Origin: Pseudokineococcus marinus
GTDB lineage: Bacteria; Actinomycetota; Actinomycetes; Actinomycetales; Quadrisphaeraceae
DNA: 64,000 bases
Direction of reading: 5' to 3'
Assembly: GCF_037482405.1 (NCBI RefSeq)
Contig: NZ_JBBHZZ010000002.1
Coordinates: forward strand, 496,001 to 560,000
The notes under the pieces were generated by a model that was not told where the DNA came from, made no database searches, and saw nothing but the letters and a program-made list of their open reading frames with translations. A program made the translations under genes and the position numbers. Below, in pieces: positions 33,511 to 42,198 of the stretch (its first letter is position 1; every line of letters starts with the position of its first letter).

Positions 33511-35000
33511 CGCTCCCGCCCCGGGCGCGTGCGGGCGAACCAGTCGCGCGCGGTCTCGGCGGGCGGCACGTGGACGTCGCGGCTCGCCGTCCACCGCGAG
33601 GCCGGCCAGGGCAGCGCGGTGATGCGCCCGCTGCGGCCGCCGAGGAACCGGCCGAGGCCCAGGCCCTTCTCCGCGGCGCGGAAGCGGCCGGCGGACGTCA
33701 TCGCGACCCGGGCGGCGCGCATGGCGACGTCCTGGCCCGTGGGCCGGTGGTGGCTCTCGACGGACGCCGCGCGCTGCTGCACGAGGAGGTTGGGGATGTC
33801 GATGCGGACCGGGCAGGCGTCGAAGCACGCGCCGCAGAGCGACGAGGCGTACGGGAGCGAGGCGTTGACGTCGTCCTCGCCCGTGATGCCCGTGAGCAGC
33901 GGCGACAGCACGGCCCCGATGGGCCCGGGGTAGACCGACCCGTAGGCGTGCCCGCCGGCGCGCTCGTACACCGGGCAGACGTTGAGGCACGCCGAGCAGC
34001 GGATGCAGTGCAGCGCCTCACGGCCCTCGGGGTCGGCGAGGACGCCGCTGCGGCCGTTGTCCATGAGCACGAGGTGGAACTGCTGCGGCCCGTCGCCCGG
34101 GGTGACCCCCGTCCAGGTCGACGTGTAGGGGTTCATCCGCTCCCCCGTGGAGCTGCGGGGCAGCAGCTGGAGGAAGACCTCGAGGTCCGACCACGTCGGC
34201 ACGACCTTCTCCACGCCCATGAGCGTGATGAGGGTCTCCGGCAGCGTGAGGCACATGCGCCCGTTGCCCTCGGACTCGACGACCGACAGCGTGCCGGTGT
34301 CGGCGACGGCGAAGTTCGCCCCGCTGACGGCGACCTTCGCGGAGAGGAACTTCCGGCGCAGGTGGGCCCGTGCCGCCATGGCCAGCCGGCGCGGCTCGTC
34401 GGTGAGGTCGGGGTCCACGTCCGGCATCTCGTGCAGGAAGATCTCGCGGATCTCGCTGCGGTTGCGGTGGATGGCGGGCACGAGGATGTGGCTGGGCCGG
34501 TCGTCGCCGAGCTGGACGATGAGCTCGGCGAGGTCGGTCTCCCACGCCGCGACGCCGCCGGCCTCGAGGGCCTCGTTGAGCCCCGTCTCCTGCGTCGCCA
34601 TCGACTTGACCTTGACGACCTCGTCGGCGCCCGTGGCGCGCACGAGGTCGAGCACGATCGCGTTCGCCTCCGCGGCGTCCCGGGCCCAGTGGACGACGCC
34701 GCCGCGCGCGGTCACGGCCGCCTCGAGCTGCTCGAGCAGCTCGGGCAGGCGCGCCATGACGTCGGCCTTGACGGCGGACCCGCTGCGCCGCAGCGCCTCC
34801 CAGTCCGGCACCTCGTCGACCACGGCGGCGCGCTTGGCGCGGATGACGCCCGTCGCCTTGCCCATGTTGCGACGCAGCTGGGTGTCCTGGAGCGCGTCCC
34901 GCGCCTCCGCGGGGAACGGGCGCGTCCCGCGCAGGTGGCCGACCCCGGCGGGGGCGTGCGCGGGGCGCACGGTCGGCGTCGGCAGGTCGGTGGTGCTCAT
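33507..35000 (-). CDS. lutB: Iron-sulfur lactate utilization protein LutB
   Basis: 497 residues. A LUD domain in the first ~300 residues (RGGVVHWARDAAEANAIVLD, VSGANFAVADTGTLSVVESE) is followed by two 4Fe-4S motifs, CIRCSACLNVCPVY and CGACFDACPVRIDIP, and a C-terminal helix region ending with WFARTRPG. Together with LutA and LutC it forms the cytoplasmic L-lactate oxidation complex. ATG 35000 overlaps the lutA stop (ATGA), so the complex is made from one message. Confidence 0.94.
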   Translation of the reverse strand: MSTTDLPTPTVRPAHAPAGVGHLRGTRPFPAEARDALQDTQLRRNMGKATGVIRAKRAAVVDEVPDWEALRRSGSAVKADVMARLPELLEQLEAAVTARGGVVHWARDAAEANAIVLDLVRATGADEVVKVKSMATQETGLNEALEAGGVAAWETDLAELIVQLGDDRPSHILVPAIHRNRSEIREIFLHEMPDVDPDLTDEPRRLAMAARAHLRRKFLSAKVAVSGANFAVADTGTLSVVESEGNGRMCLTLPETLITLMGVEKVVPTWSDLEVFLQLLPRSSTGERMNPYTSTWTGVTPGDGPQQFHLVLMDNGRSGVLADPEGREALHCIRCSACLNVCPVYERAGGHAYGSVYPGPIGAVLSPLLTGITGEDDVNASLPYASSLCGACFDACPVRIDIPNLLVQQRAASVESHHRPTGQDVAMRAARVAMTSAGRFRAAEKGLGLGRFLGGRSGRITALPWPASRWTASRDVHVPPAETARDWFARTRPGRER

Positions 35001-35851
35001 ACCGGGTCCTCCTCGAGCGGGTCGGTCGCGGGGTCCTCGCCCGTCTCCGTCCGCGGGACGCCCGCGGCGACCCCGGCGGCGAGGGAGCGCGCCGACGGCG
35101 TCTGCGTCGCCTCCGTGCTCGCGAGGACCTCCGCGAGGTGGACGGTCCGGACCCCGGTCCGCAGCCGGCCGAGGCCCCCGCCGATGTGGAGCAGGCAGGA
35201 GGAGTCGCCCGCGCTGCAGACCTCGGCGCCGGTGGACAGCACCGCGCTCATCTTGTCGGCGAGCATGGCCGTCGAGGTGTCCGCGTTCTTCAGCGCGAAG
35301 GTGCCGCCGAAGCCGCAGCAGACCTCGGCGTCGGGGAGCTCGACGAGCTCGAGCCCGCGCACCGCCCGCAGCAGCTGGAGCGGCTTGTCGCCGACCCGGA
35401 GCATCCGCAGCGAGTGGCAGGTGGGGTGGTAGGTCACGCGGTGCGGGTAGTAGGCCCCGACGTCCGTGACGCCGAGGACGTCGACGAGCAGCTCGGACAG
35501 CTCGTACGTGCGGGCGGCGACGGCCTCCGCGCGCACCGCGAGCGCCTCGTCGCCGCCGCGGCGGGCCACCATGGCGTGCTGGTGGCGGACGCAGCCGGTG
35601 CAGCTGCCCGAGGGCGCGACGACGGCGTCCCACTCCCCGTCCGCGACCGGCCCGAAGACCTCGGTCGCGTGCCGGACGACGGGCAGCGCCTCGCGCAGGT
35701 AGCCCGTGTTGACGTGCATCTGCCCGCAGCAGGTCTGCCCGGGCGGGAAGACGACGTCGTGCCCGAGCCTCTCGAGCAGCTCCACCGTCGCGCGCACCGC
35801 CTGGGGCGCCACCGCGTCGCCCAGGCACGTGGCCATCACCGCGATCCGCAC
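34997..35851 (-). CDS. lutA: Lactate utilization protein LutA (CCG-domain iron-sulfur oxidoreductase)
   Basis: 284 residues with two cysteine-rich CCG domains: PPGQTCCGQMHVNTGY near residue 37 and DAEVCCGFGGTFALKN near residue 176, with further cysteines (GSCTGCVRHQ, SCLLHIGG) to complete heterodisulfide reductase-like cluster sites. It is the first gene of lutABC. ATG 35851 is only 97 bases behind the last gene of the RhaSTPQ-like importer and in the same direction, so lactate oxidation may be co-transcribed with rhamnose uptake. The last ~45 residues are a non-conserved acidic tail. Confidence 0.93.
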   Translation of the reverse strand: MRIAVMATCLGDAVAPQAVRATVELLERLGHDVVFPPGQTCCGQMHVNTGYLREALPVVRHATEVFGPVADGEWDAVVAPSGSCTGCVRHQHAMVARRGGDEALAVRAEAVAARTYELSELLVDVLGVTDVGAYYPHRVTYHPTCHSLRMLRVGDKPLQLLRAVRGLELVELPDAEVCCGFGGTFALKNADTSTAMLADKMSAVLSTGAEVCSAGDSSCLLHIGGGLGRLRTGVRTVHLAEVLASTEATQTPSARSLAAGVAAGVPRTETGEDPATDPLEEDPV

Positions 35852-35948
35852 GCGGACCTCCCGTCGTCGGTCGTCGTCCCCTGCGTCGTCGTCCCCGTCG
35901 TCGTCGGGGTCGCTGCGGCACCCGGGGCCGCCGTCGGAGGGCGCACCG

Positions 35949-37061
35949 CTAGGTCACCGCTCCGTACCGTCGCACGGCGAGGCCGTTGAGGAGCGCCGCC
36001 GCCACGAGCACGGCGCCGAGGGCCAGGAGCTGCAGCTGGGTGCCGGTGTTGCCCGCCACCGCGAGCAGGATGCCCGCGTTCAGCCAGACCACGAGCAGCG
36101 CGGCCAGGACGACGCCCGAGACCCTCCCGATGCCGCCCGTGATGGCGACGCCGCCGAGCACGGCGATGGTGATGGCGGGCAGCGCCAGGCCGTTGCCTGC
36201 GGTGCCGGCGTCGGGGCGCGCCGAGGCGAACTGCGCGGTGGTCACGACCGCGACGAGGCCCGAGATGAGCCCGGCCGCCGTGAAGGCCAGGAAGCGCGTG
36301 CGCCGGACGTCGATGCCGGACCACTCGGCCGCGACGTCGTTCGTGCCGATGGCGTACACCCGCCGCCCCCAGGCGGTCCGCGCCAGCAGGAGCCAGACGA
36401 CGACGACCGTGGGCAGGAGGAACACGAGCAGGCTCAGCGGCAGGGCGACGTCGCCGACCACCGGCACGGCGCGCGCGAGGACGTAGAGGTCCTGGATCGG
36501 GGCGGTGCTGATGGGCTGCTGGCTGGTGATGACGATGGCGAGCGACGAGAAGGCGTAGTACGTCGCGAGCGTCGTGATGAGCGGTGGGAAGCCCAGGTAG
36601 GCCACCAGGCCGCCGTTGACCGCGCCGCACAGGGCGCCGAAGGCCGCGGCGAGCAGCACGGCGGGCACGAGCGGCCAGCCCCACTGGCCGTGGGCGAGGC
36701 CGAAGACCATGCCGGTCAGCGACACGATCGCGCCGACCGACAGGTCGATGCCGCCGCGGCCGGAGGTGATGACGAGCAGCTCCGCGAGCGCCAGCATCAC
36801 CAGCGGCGGCAGGTTGATGAGCGCGAGGCCCAGGTAGCGGCCGTCGAAGGGCGCTGCCAGGTAGTTGCGGGCGCTCAGGTTGAGGAAGAACCCCACGACG
36901 ACGACCAGGAGCACGACGAGGAGGAGCACGCGCTGGGTGAGCACGGCGCGCAGGACGGTCGACCCCATGCGCGCGAGGCCGCCGCCGCGCGAGGGGCCCC
37001 GCCCCTCGGGCCGCTCGGGCGCCGGCGCCCTGCTCTCCCCGTGCTGGGTGGACGTGCTCAC
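35949..37061 (-). CDS. rhaQ: Rhamnose-type ABC transporter permease (RhaQ-like)
   Basis: 370 residues with about ten hydrophobic segments, BPD_transp_2 (ribose/RbsC-like) family. Family hallmarks include GRGGIDLSVGAIVSLTGMVF near 105 and GVAITGGIGRVSGVVLAALL near 315. It pairs with the preceding permease and the RhaT-like ATPase. GTG 37061 has an AGGAGG site 5 bases upstream and overlaps the stop of the preceding permease once that gene's frameshift is corrected. Last gene of the importer; lutABC follows. Confidence 0.9.
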   Translation of the reverse strand: MSTSTQHGESRAPAPERPEGRGPSRGGGLARMGSTVLRAVLTQRVLLLVVLLVVVVGFFLNLSARNYLAAPFDGRYLGLALINLPPLVMLALAELLVITSGRGGIDLSVGAIVSLTGMVFGLAHGQWGWPLVPAVLLAAAFGALCGAVNGGLVAYLGFPPLITTLATYYAFSSLAIVITSQQPISTAPIQDLYVLARAVPVVGDVALPLSLLVFLLPTVVVVWLLLARTAWGRRVYAIGTNDVAAEWSGIDVRRTRFLAFTAAGLISGLVAVVTTAQFASARPDAGTAGNGLALPAITIAVLGGVAITGGIGRVSGVVLAALLVVWLNAGILLAVAGNTGTQLQLLALGAVLVAAALLNGLAVRRYGAVT

Positions 37062-38016
37062 GCGGACCTCCTGCGGCGCTGGCGCAGCAGGTCGACCCGA
37101 CCGCCACGATGATGAAGACGCCGATGAACAGGCTCGACAGCTGCGAGGGCCAGCCGAGCTGGATGATGCCCGACGCCACCGTCTGGACGAGCAGGGCGCC
37201 GAGGACCGTGCCGAGGACGGAGCCGCGTCCGCCCGTGATGGACGTGCCGCCGATGACGACGGCCGCGATGGCGGAGAGCTCGAGCCCGAGGCCGACGTTG
37301 GGGGCGAGGGTCGAGGTGCCCTGGGCGATGACGAAGCAGGCCGCCAGGCCGGTGAGCAGCCCCGTGAGCACGTAGGCGAGGAGCACCCGCGGGCGCACCG
37401 CGATGCCCGCGAGCCGCGCGGCCTGCGCGTCGCCCCCGATGGCGTAGTAGTGCCGGCCACCGGCGGTGTGCCGCAGCGCCACCCACGCGAGCGCGGCCAC
37501 GACGGCCACGAGCAGGAAGCTGTGCGGCACCCCGAGGGTCCGCCCGGCCTCGCCGCGGCCGAAGACGGCCAGCACGGGCGGGATGCCGTCGATCGTGCTC
37601 CCGCCGAAGACCTGCAGGCCCACGAAGCGGAAGATGTTGAGCGTCCCGAACGTGATGATGATCGCGTGGACGCGGCCGTAGGCCACGAGCACGCCGTTGA
37701 CGAGCCCGAGGAGGCCGCCGACGGCGACGGACAGCAGGAGCACCGGCACGAGGGGCAGGCCGGACGCCGTCATGGCCGTGGCGGCGACCGCCGCGCACAC
37801 GAGGACGATCGAGCCCACGGACACGTCGATGCCGCCCGAGATGATGACGACGGTGACGCCGATCCCGATGAGGGCGATGGGCGCCGTGGCCACGAGCAGC
37901 GGCACGATTGAGCCGCTCGACAGGAACGCGGGCGTCGCGAGGCCGAGCACCACCCACAGGACGGCGATGACGCCGACGAGCACGAGCTCCTGGCCGGTCA
38001 CGGGGAAGGGCAGCAC
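37058..38016 (-). CDS. rhaP: Rhamnose-type ABC transporter permease (RhaP-like), frameshifted at its 3' end
   Basis: About 319 residues if corrected. RbsC-like permease: TVVIISGGIDVSVGSIVLVC near residue 55 and GTSITGGRGSVLGTVLGALL near 265. In the frame as given, the protein runs past its natural end after LFIGVFIIVAVG. One extra G in the run at 37096-37098 (CCC on the plus strand) restores VDLLRQRRRRSA and a TGA at 37058 that overlaps the rhaQ start (GTGA). I read this as a base missing from a homopolymer. GTG 38016, with GGAGGG about 8 bases upstream, gives the normal family N-terminus (LPFPVTGQELVLVGVIAVLW). Confidence 0.8.
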
Positions 38017-38078
38017 CCGCCCCCCTCCGGCGGCGCGGCGAGGCGTCGACCCGCGGGGCGGCGGGGGGGGGGGGGGGG

Positions 38079-38203
38079 NNNNNNNNNNNNNNNNNNNNNN
38101 NNNNNNNNNNNNNNNNNNNNNNNNNNNNNNNNNNNNNNNNNNNNNNNNNNNNNNNNNNNNNNNNNNNNNNNNNNNNNNNNNNNNNNNNNNNNNNNNNNNN
38201 NNN
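38079..38203. other. Assembly gap (125 N) preceded by 16 G
   Basis: N run between the end of the RhaT-like ATPase gene and the RhaP-like permease. The preceding G run at 38063-38078 looks artificial. The stop codon of the ATPase gene is hidden here. Confidence 0.95.
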
Positions 38204-39733
38204 CGCCGCCGCCCCCGCGGTCTCGCCGGCCGCGGCGGCGAGGACGTCGGCCTGCGACGCCCCGGGGCCGAAGTCGGCCACGGCGCGTCCGGCCCGCAGG
38301 ACGACGAGGCGGTCCGACAGGCGGATCGCCTCGCCGAGGTCGGTCGTGACGACGAGCACGGCTGATCCCTCCTCGGCGATGCCGCGGACGATGCGGTGGA
38401 TCTCCTCCTTGGCCCCCACGTCGACGCCCTGCGTCGGCTCGGCGAGCACGAGGACGCGGGGCCGCTCGACGAGCTGACGGGCCAGGACGACCTTCTGCGC
38501 GTTGCCGCCCGACATCGCCGAGATGGCCGTCCGCTCGTCCGGCGTCTTGACGGAGAGCCGGTCGATGGCCTCCCGGGCGACCCGGCGCTCGCGCGCCCGG
38601 TCCACCCAGACGCCCGCGCGGGACAGCAGCGGGAGGTTGCCCGCGGCGATGTTGAAGGCGATGGACTGGAAGGAGAACGAGCCCTGGAGCTTGCGGTCGG
38701 GCGGCACGAGGCCGATGCCGAGGGCGCGCGCGTGGCGGGGCGAGCGCGGCTGCACCGGCTCGCCGTCGACGAGGACGCGACCGGCGGTGGGGCGGCGGAC
38801 GCCGTAGACGACCTCCGCCACCTCCGCCGCACCGCACCCCACGAGGCCGTAGAGGGTGAGGACCTCCCCCGGGCGCACGGCCAGGTCGAGGTCGGTCAGC
38901 CGCTCGCCCGCCGACAGCCCCTCGAGCCGCAGCAGCGGCGGGGCGTCCGGCACGTCCGAGCGCCCCGTCGCCTCGACGGGGACGCCGCCGACCATGAGCT
39001 CGACGAGCCGCCGGACGGTGAGGTCCTCGATGGCGTAGCTGCCCACGGTCTCGCCGTCCCGCATCACCGTCACCTCGGAGGCGATGGTGAAGAGCTCGTC
39101 GAGCCGGTGGCTGATGTAGACGACGGAGACGCCGGTCGCGACGAGCCGGCGCACCACGGTGAACAGCACCTCGATCTCGGCGTCGGTGAGGATGGCCGAC
39201 GGCTCGTCGAGGACGAGGATGCGCGCCTCCCCGCCGAGCGCCTTGGCGATCGAGACCTGCTGCCGCTCCGCGATGGACAGCTCGCGGACCGGCGAGGTGG
39301 CGTACGACGCCGGCAGGCCGATGAGCTCGAGCAGCTCGACGACGCGGGCGTTCTGCGCGGCCCAGTCGACCCGCCCGCGACGCCGGAGCTCGCGGCCGAG
39401 GAAGACGTTCTCCGCCACCGTGAGGTCCGGGAAGAGCTGCGGCTCCTGGTAGACCGTCGCGACGCCGAGGTCGATGGCGCCGGCCGTGCTGCCGACGGCC
39501 GCACGCCGGCCGTCGACGCGGACCTCCCCGGTGTCGGGCTGCTCCGCGCCGGCCAGGATCTTGATCATCGTGGACTTGCCGGCGCCGTTCTCGCCCACGA
39601 GGGCGTGGACGGTGCCCGCCCGCACCCGCAGCTCCCCGGAGCGGACGGCGCGCACGGCCCCGAAGCTCTTGGAGATGCCGGTCATCTCGAGCCGGTACGG
39701 CTCCTGCCCCTGCGGGACGTGCGCGTCCTCCAC
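38204..39733 (-). CDS. rhaT: Rhamnose-type ABC transporter ATPase (RhaT-like), 3' end in gap
   Basis: 510 codons visible. Fused double ABC ATPase of the sugar (RbsA/RhaT) family. The first domain has Walker A GENGAGKST near 46, signature LSIAERQQVSIAKAL and Walker B ILVLDEPSAIL. The second has the degenerate Walker A LVGCGAAEVAEV, signature MSGGNAQKVVLARQL and Walker B-like VLVLAEPTQGVDVG. The final residues seen (AAAAGETAGAAA) are near the normal end, so little is lost. It energises RhaPQ with the RhaS binding protein. ATG 39733, 76 bases behind rhaS. Confidence 0.92.
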
Positions 39734-39809
39734 GTCGCTCCCTCGTGCGTCGTCGCCCCGGTCGCCCCGGGGCGGTCGGTAGTGCTGCCGGGTGCTGCGG
39801 TCGCCCGTG

Positions 39810-40856
39810 TCAGTAGTCGTAGTCGCCGGCGTTGTCGGCCGTGATGCGCAGGGGCGGGCCGAGGAGCAGCGTCTTCGTCGCGTCGTCGTAGGTGACGTCG
39901 GGGTAGGTGTCCGTCACGGCCGACAGGTCGTCGAAGCCCTCGCCGGCGGCCAGCTGCGTGCCGGCGTAGGCGGTGAGGTACCCGAGCGCCTCGACGTCCC
40001 AGAGGATCGCCGCCGAGGACGACCCGTCCTCGAGGTAGGGCAGCATCGCCTGGGGCGTGCCGAGGCCCACCGTGGAGACCTCGCCGATCCGTCCGGCGTC
40101 GCGCACGGCCTGCGCCACGCCCGGGGCCGAGGACGTGCACTCCCCGACGAGGCCCGTGAGGTCGGGGTTGGCGTTCATGAGGTCGGTGGCGAGCTGGGTG
40201 GCCCGGGCCTGGTCCTCGCCGGCGTAGACGACGTCGACGATCTCCGCGTCGGGGTAGGCCTCCGCGGTGTAGCTGCGCTGGACCTCGATCCAGGCGTTGA
40301 GGTTCTGCGCGGTCTCGCCGCAGGAGACGATGGCGTACTTCCCGGAGCCGCCCATGGCCTCCATGAGGGCGTCCGTGAGGCCCTCGCCGATGCCCTCCGT
40401 CGAGGCCTGCTCGACGAAGACCTCGCGGACGCTGTCGGGGGCGTCGGTGTCCGACGTCGCGACGGCGATGCCCGCGTCGGCGGCCTGCTGGAGCAGCGGC
40501 GAGATCGAGTCGGGGTCGTTCGGCGCCACGACGAGCGCGTCGACGCCCTGCTGGACGAAGGAGCGCACGACGTCGGACTGCGCCGCCGCGTCGGCCTCGA
40601 CGGGGCCCTGGTAGAGCCACTCGCAGCCGATCTCCTCGCAGGCGGCCTGGCCGCCCGTGTTCATCGCCTCGAAGTAGGGCACGCCCTGCAGCTTGGGCAC
40701 GAAGGCGACCGAGGGGACGTCGCCGCCCCCGCCGCCGCTGCTCCCGGAGGCCCCGCCGTCGCCGGCCGGGGCCGAGCCGCCGGAACCGGTGCCGCAGGCG
40801 GAGACGCCCAGGGCGAGGGCCGCGAGGACCGCGGCGGTGCTGACGTGTCGCTTCAT
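39810..40856 (-). CDS. rhaS: Rhamnose-type ABC transporter substrate-binding lipoprotein (RhaS-like)
   Basis: 348 residues. Lipoprotein signal with lipobox GVSAC (lipid-bearing Cys21), a Gly/Ser linker, then a periplasmic-binding-protein-4/RbsB-like fold (SVAFVPKLQGVPYFEAMNTG near 50, ALVVAPNDPDSISPLLQQAA near 110). The match to the autoinducer-2/rhamnose binding-protein group, plus the rha genes downstream, supports rhamnose; AI-2 or a related sugar is the alternative. ATG 40856 has AAGGAG 10 bases upstream. The promoter (40931-40960) and LacI-type operator (40907-40918) lie just in front. Confidence 0.88.
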   Translation of the reverse strand: MKRHVSTAAVLAALALGVSACGTGSGGSAPAGDGGASGSSGGGGGDVPSVAFVPKLQGVPYFEAMNTGGQAACEEIGCEWLYQGPVEADAAAQSDVVRSFVQQGVDALVVAPNDPDSISPLLQQAADAGIAVATSDTDAPDSVREVFVEQASTEGIGEGLTDALMEAMGGSGKYAIVSCGETAQNLNAWIEVQRSYTAEAYPDAEIVDVVYAGEDQARATQLATDLMNANPDLTGLVGECTSSAPGVAQAVRDAGRIGEVSTVGLGTPQAMLPYLEDGSSSAAILWDVEALGYLTAYAGTQLAAGEGFDDLSAVTDTYPDVTYDDATKTLLLGPPLRITADNAGDYDY

Positions 40857-40906
40857 GGCTGCGCCACTCCTTCGTCGGCGGGGGACCGAGCGGTCGACGA
40901 TCACGA

Positions 40907-40918
40907 TGGATCGTTTCA
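40907..40918. promoter_or_regulatory. LacI-type operator upstream of rhaS (class A)
   Basis: TGGATCGTTTCA with the central CG typical of LacI-family sites. It is nearly identical to the site at the rhaM promoter (55036-55047), differing in one base. It lies just downstream of the rhaS -10 element, a position suited to repression by the neighbouring LacI protein. Confidence 0.6.
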
Positions 40919-40930
40919 TCGGGTGCCCGG

Positions 40931-40960
40931 ACGCTAGACGCCCGTGGCCGCGCGGGTCAA
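40931..40960 (-). promoter_or_regulatory. Promoter of the rhaSTPQ operon
   Basis: On the minus strand TTGACC (40955-40960) is followed, after 18 bases, by TAGCGT (40931-40936). The same TTGACC-18-TAG element pattern is found before rhaM. A palindrome GAACGTTC (40967-40974) lies just upstream of the -35 and may be a second regulator site. Confidence 0.6.
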
Positions 40961-41027
40961 GGGGCCGAACGTTCCGTGACGGCACCGTCACAGCGGCGCA
41001 GCAGGAGCGCCGACCGGGGCCGGTGCG

Positions 41028-42062
41028 TCAGCCCGCCACCCCGGAGGACCGTCGGGACGTGGTCGAGGACCGGACGACGAGCTCGGGGCTGTAGAGGACC
41101 CCCTCGCCGGGGCCCGTCGGGCGCCCGCCCGGGCGTCCCGCCGCCACCTGCTCGAGCAGGAGCCGCACGGCCGTGCGGCCGAGGAGCTCGCGCGGCTGCC
41201 GCACGGAGGTGAGGGGGACGGTCGTCGTCGCCGCGAAGCTGATGTCGTCGTACCCGACGAGCGCGACGTCGTCTGGCACCCGGACGCCTCGGCGCAGGCA
41301 CTCGTTGAGGACCCCGATGGCCAGGAGGTCGTTGGCGCAGAAGAGGGCCGTGGGGCGCTCGCCGGGCGGCAGGCCGAGCACCTGGGCGGCTGCCTGCGAC
41401 CCGGCGCGGACGGACATCCCGGCGCTCTCGACGACGAGCACCTCGGCGCCGCCGGAGACCGAGCGCAGGCCCTGCAGCCGCTCCCCCACCTGCCGCAGCC
41501 CGAGCGGCCCCCCGACGAAGCCGAGCCGGCGGTGGCCGAGGTCCAGCAGGTGCTCGCCGGCGAGCGCGCCCCCGCGGACGTCGTCGACCGCCACGGAGGA
41601 CTGGTCCGGGTCCGGCGTCCCGCGGTCGAGCAGGACGACCGGGGTCCCCCGGCGGCGGACCTCGGCCTGCGCCGCGCTCGTCCCGTCGAGCACCGGGCTG
41701 AGCAGGACGCCGAGGACGCGCTGCTGCTCGAGCCGGCGCAGGTGCCGCGCCTCGCGCTCGGCGGACCCGGCGCTGCTGCAGACGATGACGAGGTCGTCGT
41801 GCTCCTCGGCCGCGGCGTCCGCCCCGGCGACGACGTCCGCGAAGAAGGGGTTGGCCACGTCGAGGACGACGACGGCGATGGTGCGGCTCGAGCCCGCGCG
41901 CAGCTGGCGCGCGGACTCGTTGCGCACGAAGCCGAGCTCGGCGATGGCCTTCTCGACGCGCTCGCGCAGGAGGGGGCTGACGCCGTCCGGGCGGTTGAGC
42001 ACGTTGCTCACCGTCCCGACGGACACCCCCGCCGCCCGTGCGACGTCCTTGACGCTCGCCAT
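41028..42062 (-). CDS. LacI-family transcriptional regulator
   Basis: 344 residues. N-terminal helix-turn-helix MASVKDVARAAGVSVGTVSN and VLNRPDGVSPLLRERVEKAI, then a periplasmic-binding-like sensor domain (TIAVVVLDVANPFFADVVAG to LVVRSSTTS). The minor-groove hinge helix ESARQLRAG is present. Placed between rhaS and the lyase gene, it is the obvious candidate to control the rha genes, with rhamnose or a derivative as inducer. ATG 42062 has GGGAGGGG upstream. Confidence 0.92.
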   Translation of the reverse strand: MASVKDVARAAGVSVGTVSNVLNRPDGVSPLLRERVEKAIAELGFVRNESARQLRAGSSRTIAVVVLDVANPFFADVVAGADAAAEEHDDLVIVCSSAGSAEREARHLRRLEQQRVLGVLLSPVLDGTSAAQAEVRRRGTPVVLLDRGTPDPDQSSVAVDDVRGGALAGEHLLDLGHRRLGFVGGPLGLRQVGERLQGLRSVSGGAEVLVVESAGMSVRAGSQAAAQVLGLPPGERPTALFCANDLLAIGVLNECLRRGVRVPDDVALVGYDDISFAATTTVPLTSVRQPRELLGRTAVRLLLEQVAAGRPGGRPTGPGEGVLYSPELVVRSSTTSRRSSGVAG

Positions 42063-42198
42063 CTGCCCCTCCCGGCCCCCGTTCCGCCGGCCCGCGCCGC
42101 TCGGGGACGCGCCGACCCGCCCCGGGCCGCGGGCCCGGCCGCCGACGCTACCGGCGGCCGGGCGTGGGGGTGCGGCGCCGAGCGCCGCGGCGGGGACC

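Noticed and set aside
37720..38062. Poly-Pro/poly-Gly peptide ends near the N runs considered as real protein features
   Set aside because: They come from G homopolymers at gap edges, which look like assembly artefacts, and they interrupt otherwise conserved proteins.
40976..40991. Palindrome GTGACGG-CA-CCGTCAC upstream of the rhaS promoter considered as an operator or a LacI-gene terminator
   Set aside because: It occurs once in the regions examined, is short for a terminator, and no second copy supports regulation. Left unannotated.
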